Positions 6,557 through 11,845 of a DNA stretch of 11,845 nucleotides are shown here, in pieces (the stretch's first letter is position 1; each line of letters begins with the position of its first letter). The notes beneath the pieces were generated by a model. The model was not told the origin of the DNA. It searched no databases and worked only from the letters and a program-made list of their open reading frames with translations. The stretch comes from an uncultured Bacilli bacterium (GTDB lineage: Bacteria > Bacillota_I > Bacilli_A > RF39 > UBA660), in the NCBI GenBank assembly GCA_934097255.1, contig CAKONT010000018.1, forward strand, positions 1 to 11,845. The letters run 5' to 3'. The translations under genes and the position numbers were made by a program.

Positions 6557-7444
6557 ATGATATTAAATGTAAGTGGAAGAACAGACATTGTAGCTTTTTA
6601 TACAGAGTGGTTTATGAATAGATATAAAGATGGATTTGTAGATGTTAGAAATCCTTTTAATCCTAAAATGGTTAGTAGAATTAATTTTAAAGATGTAGAT
6701 GCAATTATTTTTTGTACTAAAAACCCTATACCTATTCTAGATCACTTAAAAGAAATAAATAAACCAATATTATTTCATGTTACTTTAACATCATATAAAA
6801 ATGATATTGAAAAAAATGTTATATCAAAAAAAGAAATAATAGAAGCTATAAAAAAATTATCTAGTATTGTTGGAATTGATAATTTATATGTAAGATATGA
6901 TCCTATATTTATAAGTGAAAAATATAGTATTGAATATCATAAGAAAGCCTTTGACAAGATGTGTTCTTTATTAAATGGATATGTAAATAAAATAATAGTA
7001 TCATTTATAGATAATTATAAAAATGTCAGAAAAAATGAAAAAGCATTAAATTTCAAAGAGTTTACTGAAGAAGATTACAAACAAATTGGCAAAAGTTTTT
7101 CTTTTAGTGCAAGTAAAAATAATATGACAGTTCAAACTTGTTTTGAAGATAGAAATTTAAGTGAATATGGATTTAAAATTGGAGAATGTACATCACACCA
7201 ACTTGCTTATAAATTAACCGGAAAAACTTATAAAAATTGGACAGCGAGAAAAGAGAAAAAATGTAATTGTGTACAAGTAGTAGATATAGGATGTTATAAT
7301 TCTTGTAAACATTTTTGTAGATATTGTTACGCTAATTATGACGAAAAAAATGTAAATAAAAACTTTAATGATCACGATCCAAATTCATCACTTCTTATTG
7401 GAAAATTACAAAGTGATGACATTATAAAAGAAAGAGTTAAATAA
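6557..7444 (+). CDS. DUF1848 protein with C-terminal radical-SAM-like cysteine cluster
   Basis: Protein of 295 residues, full length for the DUF1848 family. Family signatures are SGRTDIVAFYTEWFMNR (6-22; usually SxRTDIPAFY.eWFm.R), VRNPFNP (30-36), IIFCTKNP (50-57), YVRYDPIF (111-118) and IVSFIDNYKN (147-156). The C-terminus is cysteine-rich: Cys236, Cys238, Cys246, then Cys250-x3-Cys254-x2-Cys257 followed by YAN. This CX3CX2C is the spacing that binds the [4Fe-4S] cluster of radical SAM enzymes, but at the wrong end of the protein. The family has no established function that I know. The gene starts 14 nt after the Ham1-like stop with only a weak AAGGG before it, so it is probably translated by coupling. 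Tandem TAA stops end it, 3 nt before the convergent surface-protein gene. Confidence 0.88.
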   Translation: MILNVSGRTDIVAFYTEWFMNRYKDGFVDVRNPFNPKMVSRINFKDVDAIIFCTKNPIPILDHLKEINKPILFHVTLTSYKNDIEKNVISKKEIIEAIKKLSSIVGIDNLYVRYDPIFISEKYSIEYHKKAFDKMCSLLNGYVNKIIVSFIDNYKNVRKNEKALNFKEFTEEDYKQIGKSFSFSASKNNMTVQTCFEDRNLSEYGFKIGECTSHQLAYKLTGKTYKNWTARKEKKCNCVQVVDIGCYNSCKHFCRYCYANYDEKNVNKNFNDHDPNSSLLIGKLQSDDIIKERVK

Positions 7445-7447
7445 TAA

Positions 7448-9319
7448 CTACTCTTCTATATAAAAATAAATAGTTGCAAAATATTCTTCATTTATTTCTA
7501 AAGAATCATTAGTAAGGTCCAGTAATGGTCCTTTTTCTTTTGACCAATTAAGGTCTTCAAAATTAACAACACCTTGATTATTTTGGCCTGTATAAACTAA
7601 CAAAGGGGTATTAGTTAAAGTTACAGTTTCATCATCAAATTTTTTAAATACAAGTGCATTTTCTAATACAAAACCATTTGGTGAAGTTAACGGATTATTT
7701 ATATATGCATATAACTTCCAATCAGAACTGTTTAATCTACTATCGACAATTTTTGTTTTTAGATCACTTGATTTTGGAAAAATGTAGGTATTTTTTATTG
7801 GAATAGGAGAAAAATCAATGGAAAAATTGGTATATAATAAAGTTAATTCACCTGTAAATGGCGTAGTTATAGTTCTTGTTACATATATAAAACTACCTGA
7901 TAAGTTTGAAGTTAGTTCTACTTTTGTATTATCTTTAATGGTTGATGGTAAGTTATATTCAAATAACCCATTATCATCAGCATTTACTATTTCCGAAATA
8001 TTATCATATTTAATTAATACATCGGCAAAACTTTCTGTATGACCACTTATAGTATTTTTATTTGTATTAATTGGATGTATGTTCATATAAGTACTTCCAA
8101 TAGAAAGTTGTTTTCTATTTTGAAATAAAAATGTACCAATATCAGATAAATTTTGTAATTCTAAAGATGTAAGATTCATCTTTGTAACAGATGTAAGTGA
8201 TGAAGTTATAACTCCTTCCATTTTAAGTAAATCACTTTCCTTATACCAATAATAATCTGGCAAATTATTTATATCACCGGCTGATGATAGTTCAGTAGAA
8301 TTTTGCCACATATTAATCCTAGAACATTTTATATTAAAATTTAAAACATTATCTGTATATATAGCATTTGCATTTTTTGTATAGATAACTAAACTCTTTG
8401 GATTATCTAAATTTAAACTACAACTACTACCTTTAAAATGAATATTAAAATTATCACTTGGTGTACTACTATATGAATTTATTACTTGAAGTTCGGAGCC
8501 TTCTTTCATTGTCAAAGAGCCAAAAATAGCCCACATTGGAATTCTTTTGTGACTTTTTTCAATAAATATAAACGATGCTCTTTCATCTATTAAAACATTA
8601 TTCGCACCATAATTTGCAAGATCAGAAAATCCATTTCCTGTTGTTAAATGGACATTTGTATCGTGTAAAATTGTAAAATTTAACTTATTCGTTCCGGACA
8701 TAAATTCTCTATTATCAGTTGATATAACAACATCACTTTTACAAGAAAAAATAATATAAGGACTATAAGAGTCTTCTTTAAAAGAAAATAACGGATAATC
8801 GGTGGAATTACTTAGTATATTTGTTTTACCATCGATTATAATTCTTTCTGCTTCACATACATTTTGTGAAGCTATACCATTTGTATTTTCAATAGTAATA
8901 TTAGAATTATTTATTTTAACAACACCATACGGATTTGTTGATAATTTAGTTCCATTAAATATAACATTATCATAAATAGTTATTATATTACTGTAACTAT
9001 CATCTTCAGGTACATAAATAACGCCATTTGTATTAGTGTATATTATCTTTATATTTTTTACTTTAACTTCATTTGTCGAAGAAGTACAAGTAATGGTATT
9101 AAAATTTTCATTACTATTCATTCCTGTTAATGTGTGTAAGACATTTTGATATGTTCCATTAATAGTTACTGTACTTTTATTTACATTTATTGTAATACCA
9201 CTTTCTAATGTAATATCGTTTTCTAAATAAATATATTCGTATTCATTATCATTTTCTAAAACATCTTTTAATTCATTACTTGTAGAAACTGAAACTGTTT
9301 TATTATTTATTTTATTCAT
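7448..9319 (-). CDS. Beta-helix, Ig-like and WxL-like surface-type protein without signal peptide
   Basis: Large protein of 623 residues, rich in Asn, Thr, Ser and Ile. Residues 8-335 look like a right-handed beta-helix of the pectate-lyase-like adhesive type: the opening VSVSTSNELKDVLEN...IYLENDITL (9-38) and many ITI/V-x-N turns. Residues 423-484 resemble a bacterial Ig-like domain (ISGHTES...DNGLFEYNLP). The C-terminus (about 522-623) fits a WxL domain, which binds peptidoglycan without covalent attachment: VDSR then DWKLY (Trp534-x-Leu536), and final YFATIYFYI (613-621) for the usual YxATxxWxL. No signal peptide or membrane segment is present. The frame is closed by a stop 16-18 nt upstream (9335-9337), and AAAGGAC (9330-9336) fixes the ATG. 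No DUF916 partner is nearby. It ends with TAG, 3 nt from the convergent gene. Confidence 0.72.
   Translation of the reverse strand: MNKINNKTVSVSTSNELKDVLENDNEYEYIYLENDITLESGITINVNKSTVTINGTYQNVLHTLTGMNSNENFNTITCTSSTNEVKVKNIKIIYTNTNGVIYVPEDDSYSNIITIYDNVIFNGTKLSTNPYGVVKINNSNITIENTNGIASQNVCEAERIIIDGKTNILSNSTDYPLFSFKEDSYSPYIIFSCKSDVVISTDNREFMSGTNKLNFTILHDTNVHLTTGNGFSDLANYGANNVLIDERASFIFIEKSHKRIPMWAIFGSLTMKEGSELQVINSYSSTPSDNFNIHFKGSSCSLNLDNPKSLVIYTKNANAIYTDNVLNFNIKCSRINMWQNSTELSSAGDINNLPDYYWYKESDLLKMEGVITSSLTSVTKMNLTSLELQNLSDIGTFLFQNRKQLSIGSTYMNIHPINTNKNTISGHTESFADVLIKYDNISEIVNADDNGLFEYNLPSTIKDNTKVELTSNLSGSFIYVTRTITTPFTGELTLLYTNFSIDFSPIPIKNTYIFPKSSDLKTKIVDSRLNSSDWKLYAYINNPLTSPNGFVLENALVFKKFDDETVTLTNTPLLVYTGQNNQGVVNFEDLNWSKEKGPLLDLTNDSLEINEEYFATIYFYIEE
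7514..7536 (+). terminator. Possible terminator for the 4273-7444 cluster, inside the convergent gene
   Basis: AAGGTCC (7514-7520) and GGTCCTT (7527-7533) can form a 7-position stem with one central T-T mismatch and loop AGTAAT, followed by TTT and CTTTTG. It lies 70 nt after the DUF1848 stop. No better terminator exists in the 3-nt gap, but the bases also encode EKGPLLDL on the other strand, so the stem may be chance. Confidence 0.3.
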
Positions 9320-9423
9320 AAAATCACTTGTCCTTTAATATAATATATGAATACTTACTTTTTTTAAATAATAATATAAAACTAAAATTTAAAAGTACAG
9401 CCAAAGTCCATTTATAAAAAATT

Positions 9424-9460
9424 AAAAAAAGATTAGTTATTTTTGTAACTAATCCTTTTT
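9424..9460 (-). terminator. Intrinsic terminator of the TetR-LiaF-DUF4097 operon
   Basis: Perfect 9-bp stem GATTAGTTA (9431-9439)/TAACTAATC (9446-9454), loop of six. On the minus strand it is followed by seven T residues and lies about 24 nt after the stop of the small glycine-zipper gene. On the plus strand the stem is followed by CTTTTT, so it could act both ways. The rest of 9320-9477 holds the ribosome binding site of the beta-helix gene and otherwise AT-rich sequence, with no promoter I would defend. Confidence 0.8.
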
Positions 9461-9477
9461 AACTATTTTTAAATTAT

Positions 9478-9693
9478 TTATTTTGTTTTGGTATTATTAT
9501 CTTTTTTTATTAGTGAACCTATCACCATACCAAATAACATACCAAGGCTTACCCCAAAACACATACAAATACTAACATGATCTATCAAAGTTCCTACTAA
9601 TGCTCCAATACCAACTCCAAAGCACATTCCTAAACTAATCCCTAATGTCATATAATTATCTTCTTTTAAAGTTTCTTTATTCTCTTTTTTCAT
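9478..9693 (-). CDS. Small glycine-zipper membrane protein
   Basis: Protein of 71 residues with a charged N-terminus, then two hydrophobic stretches, about 15-37 (MTLGISLGMCFGVGIGALVGTL) and 42-62 (ICMCFGVSLGMLFGMVIGSLI). They are joined by a short DHVS turn and end in a lysine-rich tail. Both stretches repeat the pattern G-x-x-x-G and are near copies of each other (LGMCFGVGIG, CFGVSLGMLFG), so they should pack as a tight helical hairpin. Similar short glycine-zipper proteins are common and uncharacterised in Bacillota. GGAGGAA (9698-9704) fixes the ATG. It follows the DUF4097 gene by 46 nt on the same strand and precedes the terminator, so it is probably the last gene of that operon. Confidence 0.82.
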   Translation of the reverse strand: MKKENKETLKEDNYMTLGISLGMCFGVGIGALVGTLIDHVSICMCFGVSLGMLFGMVIGSLIKKDNNTKTK

Positions 9694-9739
9694 AAAATTC
9701 CTCCAATGTAAACTATATCTTTTAAACCATAATTTATTT

Positions 9740-10558
9740 TTATTTAAAAGCTATATTTATATTTCCTATTCCACCATCAACTTTAATTATATTTTTTCCA
9801 TTACCATATATATAGTTATCTAATATATTATCGCCATCTATATTTATATTTCCTATTCCCTTAGACGTCTTTATTTTATAATCTTCTTTTTTTCCTAATA
9901 TATTTAATTCTAAATTGCCAATACCGGCATCTATTTTACTATTTCCTGTAATAGATGATGTTACATCAAATTTTCCAACACCCATATCTAAATTTAGTTC
10001 ATTTATGTTTCCAGATAAAATACTTACCTTACCTGCTCCACTTTCAATTTTGCAATTATCTGTTATATTTAACTTTTCAATCACTGTTTCTCCAGCGCCT
10101 AAATCTAAATATAGTTTTTTTGCATTTATATTTTCAATTTGAATTTTTCCAGCACCGGCATTTATTTTAACTTTTTCAAAATTTAAATCTTCGGGAATAT
10201 ATATTATTAAATCACCTTTATTATTTTTTGAAAACCAATTATGTTTCTTTTCTTTTATTTGCAAATTTTGATTATTTTGTTTGCAATTAATATTTTTATT
10301 ATTTGTTTCGGCTTTTAAAAATTCTCCTTTTTTTATGATTAGATTTGTAAACGAAACATCTATATCTAGCAAAGCACCACTATTATTTTCAAAGTTTATA
10401 ATATTCATCTCATTTTTTATTACTTTATCTTCTTTTTGTAATCCTAATACTCCCGATAAAGAATATAATGTTTCAAATATTCCTGACATAATTGTAAATA
10501 TCAAAAAAATTGCAAAAGAAAGCGCTAAGTATTTTATTATTTTTTGCGCTGTTGTCAT
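9740..10558 (-). CDS. DUF4097 beta-repeat (putative adhesin) membrane protein
   Basis: Protein of 272 residues: one N-terminal membrane segment (8-28), then an outside-facing beta-strand-repeat domain of DUF4097 type. Seven copies of x-x-x-G-[AVI]-G-x-x-x-[IV] are visible, including INAGAGKIQI (132), LDLGAGETVI (151), IESGAGKVSI (171), LDMGVGKFDV (190), IDAGIGNLEL (209), TSKGIGNINI (231) and VDGGIGNINI (260). The period is about 20 residues, as in a parallel beta-helix or solenoid. DUF4097 regions occur in LiaX and in membrane-stress gene clusters of Bacillota. Its ATG overlaps the stop of the LiaF-like gene by four bases (ATGA), so the two are translationally coupled and may act together. 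The last two repeats share an exact 22-bp DNA repeat, a sign of recent internal duplication or conversion. Confidence 0.85.
   Translation of the reverse strand: MTTAQKIIKYLALSFAIFLIFTIMSGIFETLYSLSGVLGLQKEDKVIKNEMNIINFENNSGALLDIDVSFTNLIIKKGEFLKAETNNKNINCKQNNQNLQIKEKKHNWFSKNNKGDLIIYIPEDLNFEKVKINAGAGKIQIENINAKKLYLDLGAGETVIEKLNITDNCKIESGAGKVSILSGNINELNLDMGVGKFDVTSSITGNSKIDAGIGNLELNILGKKEDYKIKTSKGIGNINIDGDNILDNYIYGNGKNIIKVDGGIGNINIAFK
9751..9772 (-). repeat. 22-bp exact direct repeat inside the DUF4097 gene, copy 1
   Basis: Identical over 22 bp to 9838-9859, in the same frame (87 bp apart, 29 codons). Both encode GIGNINI. Identity at third codon positions suggests recent duplication or gene conversion of one beta-repeat. 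Confidence 0.85.
9838..9859 (-). repeat. 22-bp exact direct repeat inside the DUF4097 gene, copy 2
   Basis: Second copy of the repeat at 9751-9772, encoding residues 234-240 of the DUF4097 protein. A slip between the copies would remove exactly 29 codons without a frameshift. Confidence 0.85.
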
Positions 10559-11238
10559 TTTATTTCAACGCCTCCAAATACCGCTGTACAATTTATATAA
10601 ACTACGCAACTATTTTCATCTATTTTTGTATTTGCCTTGTTTTCAACTCCACCAAATATAGGCATTGATTTAGTTTTTACTTTCACATTTGATGGGACAT
10701 AAATTTCTATTCCACCAAATATACTACTTGCATTTATTACTACATCTTCTTTTATGATCGCTTTTCTTAGATCACATTTTACGCCCCCAAATACTGCTGT
10801 TAAATCTGTACCAGTAAATTTTTCACCATCAAAATTTACATTTTGGTGAGCAAATGTCGCACAATATGAATTATCACCACTTTTTTTTCCATTTAGTTTT
10901 TTTATTTCATCACTTACTTTTCCGCCTAAGAAATCTTTAAAAATTATTGACAATCCTATTATCACTAAAATTATTGGAAAAGCTAATTTCCATATTAAGT
11001 CAAAATCAATAATATCTTGACATCCTAAAAACAATGATATTCCCATTAATAATCCAATTATATTTCCTGTTTTGTCGTTTTCTTTAAACAAATCTATAAA
11101 ACACGGTATGATAATAAACATCGTCCACCAACCATCAAAAAAGATATTAATGTCTGTTATTCCAAGACTATTTCCTCCAATTATTAATCCTACAACTATT
11201 AAAACTATTCCCCATAATATATTTTGAACTTTTTCCAT
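10555..11238 (-). CDS. LiaF-like membrane protein (DUF5668 plus LiaF C-terminal domain)
   Basis: Protein of 227 residues. The N-terminal half holds about four hydrophobic segments (8-24, 38-50, 58-72, 84-100), beginning GIVLIVVGLIIGGNSLG, the usual DUF5668 opening. The C-terminal half is the LiaF-type beta domain, with four FGG repeats: AVFGGVKCDLR (148-158), SIFGGIEIYVP (172-182), PIFGGVENK (193-201) and AVFGGVEIK at the very end (219-227). In Bacillus LiaF restrains the LiaRS envelope-stress system; no histidine kinase or response regulator lies here. AGGAGG upstream (within the end of the TetR gene) fixes the ATG, which directly follows the TetR stop with no gap. The end overlaps the DUF4097 gene by ATGA. 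I infer a cell-envelope sensing or protective role controlled by the adjacent TetR protein. Confidence 0.85.
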   Translation of the reverse strand: MEKVQNILWGIVLIVVGLIIGGNSLGITDINIFFDGWWTMFIIIPCFIDLFKENDKTGNIIGLLMGISLFLGCQDIIDFDLIWKLAFPIILVIIGLSIIFKDFLGGKVSDEIKKLNGKKSGDNSYCATFAHQNVNFDGEKFTGTDLTAVFGGVKCDLRKAIIKEDVVINASSIFGGIEIYVPSNVKVKTKSMPIFGGVENKANTKIDENSCVVYINCTAVFGGVEIK

Positions 11239-11805
11239 TTATTTTTCCTCCTTTAAAACCCATTTATTATTTGGATTTTCCTCTAATAACATTAATGCTT
11301 GAAATTCATCTGATAACAAATCTCTTATTTGTTTATCAGTTAGTTTAGTAGTATTATTTGCAACTAACGTTGCAATTCCATGACAGAAAAACCACATTTT
11401 AGTATGAAAATTTTTTATTTCTTCATCTTTTAAATTTGCACTTATTTTAATTAACTTTTCAATTTCTTTATATTTGTCTTTTATTTTAGAAACAAACATA
11501 TCAGGGGTTAACCCTATATCACTCATAAACAATATTTGAAACAATTTATTTTCTTTTTTAGCAAATTTTATATAATTTATTCCTACTTGTTTATACTTTG
11601 GAATATCTTCTACCATATTATCTAATATGAAATTATAAAAGTATTGTTCTATTTTTAAATATAATTCTTTTTTTAATTCTTCTGCGTTTTCAAATTGATA
11701 ATATATTGGTCTAATTGAACATTTTAGTCTTTTTGCTAGCTCTCTATTACTTAGTTTTTCTATTCCCTCTGATCTTACAATTTCAAATGCTTCATCTAAG
11801 ATCAT
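11239..11805 (-). CDS. TetR/AcrR-family transcriptional regulator
   Basis: DNA-binding repressor type. The helix-turn-helix domain is at the N-terminus: ILDEAFEIVRSEGIEKLSNRELAKRLKCSIRPIYYQF, with recognition helix around CSIRPIYYQF (29-38), the usual TetR pattern. The rest is an all-helical ligand and dimer domain, with WFFCHGIATLVANN (133-146) typical of one TetR C-terminal class. It directly abuts the LiaF-like gene, so it probably regulates its own operon. The promoter lies beyond the window edge. The ATG at 11805 has no Shine-Dalgarno before it. The open frame runs upstream to TAA at 11839-11841 and encodes TIPTKVKVSKE, which looks like the normal TetR N-terminus. An ATA start at 11833-11835 is therefore possible, otherwise the protein starts at helix 1. 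Confidence 0.88.
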   Translation of the reverse strand: MILDEAFEIVRSEGIEKLSNRELAKRLKCSIRPIYYQFENAEELKKELYLKIEQYFYNFILDNMVEDIPKYKQVGINYIKFAKKENKLFQILFMSDIGLTPDMFVSKIKDKYKEIEKLIKISANLKDEEIKNFHTKMWFFCHGIATLVANNTTKLTDKQIRDLLSDEFQALMLLEENPNNKWVLKEEK

Positions 11806-11845
11806 TTCTTTTGAAACTTTTACTTTTGTTGGTATTGTTTATCCC

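Noticed and set aside
7818..8042. Plus-strand open frame inside the beta-helix gene
   Set aside because: Antisense to a long intact coding frame; no ribosome binding site or domain.
9320..9430. Signal-peptide coding segment upstream of the beta-helix gene in another frame
   Set aside because: No start with a hydrophobic stretch can be read in any minus-strand frame here; the DNA is short, stop-rich and contains the Shine-Dalgarno of the annotated start.
9915..10661. Three plus-strand open frames opposite the DUF4097 and LiaF-like genes
   Set aside because: They overlap each other and two well-supported genes, and no start signals or family motifs are seen.
1..11845. CRISPR array, IS element, integrase attachment site or phage gene
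   Set aside because: No regularly spaced repeats, transposase or integrase motifs, or tRNA-derived direct repeat could be found on either strand.

Overview
The window is a stretch of chromosome from a very AT-rich, low-GC Gram-positive-type bacterium. The evidence is strong AGGAGG-type ribosome binding sites, a tRNA-Ile2 like that of Bacillus, and WxL-, LiaF- and polysaccharide-deacetylase-type envelope genes. TGA, TAG and TAA all act as stops (TGA ends the first ABC gene and the LiaF-like gene) and tryptophan is TGG, so this is code 11 and not a Mycoplasma-type code. An uncultured gut Bacillota of the Bacilli/RF39 or Erysipelotrichales kind is my best guess. No phage, IS element or CRISPR array is visible.

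Layout. (1) 1-70: a tRNA with CAU anticodon on the minus strand, cut by the window edge. (2) 71-2847: a divergent promoter region, then a tightly coupled three-gene ABC-2 exporter operon (ATPase plus two DUF990-type permeases) with a hairpin leader and a bidirectional terminator. (3) 2846-4108, minus: a membrane-anchored NodB-type polysaccharide deacetylase. (4) 4273-7444, plus, divergent from the deacetylase: four closely spaced genes, namely a membrane-anchored serpin-like protein, a CYTH-domain protein, a diverged Ham1/ITPase-like protein and a DUF1848 Fe-S/radical-SAM-like protein. (5) 7448-9319, minus: a large beta-helix/Ig-like/WxL-like surface-type protein with no signal peptide. (6) 9478-11805, minus: TetR regulator, LiaF-like membrane protein, DUF4097 beta-repeat protein and a small glycine-zipper membrane protein, ending in a clear terminator.

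How the genes fit together. Most of the window concerns the cell envelope: export, polysaccharide deacetylation, surface adhesion and envelope-stress-like sensing. The TetR-LiaF-DUF4097-glycine-zipper set looks like one self-regulated operon: TetR and LiaF-like genes abut, and LiaF-like and DUF4097 genes overlap by 4 nt. The CYTH, Ham1-like and DUF1848 genes form a second unit with at least two families that bind triphosphate compounds. The most notable observation is the gene at 4273-5352: its C-terminal third aligns without large gaps to the hinge, reactive loop and final strands of serpins, but the hinge is charged, which would be unusual for an inhibitor.
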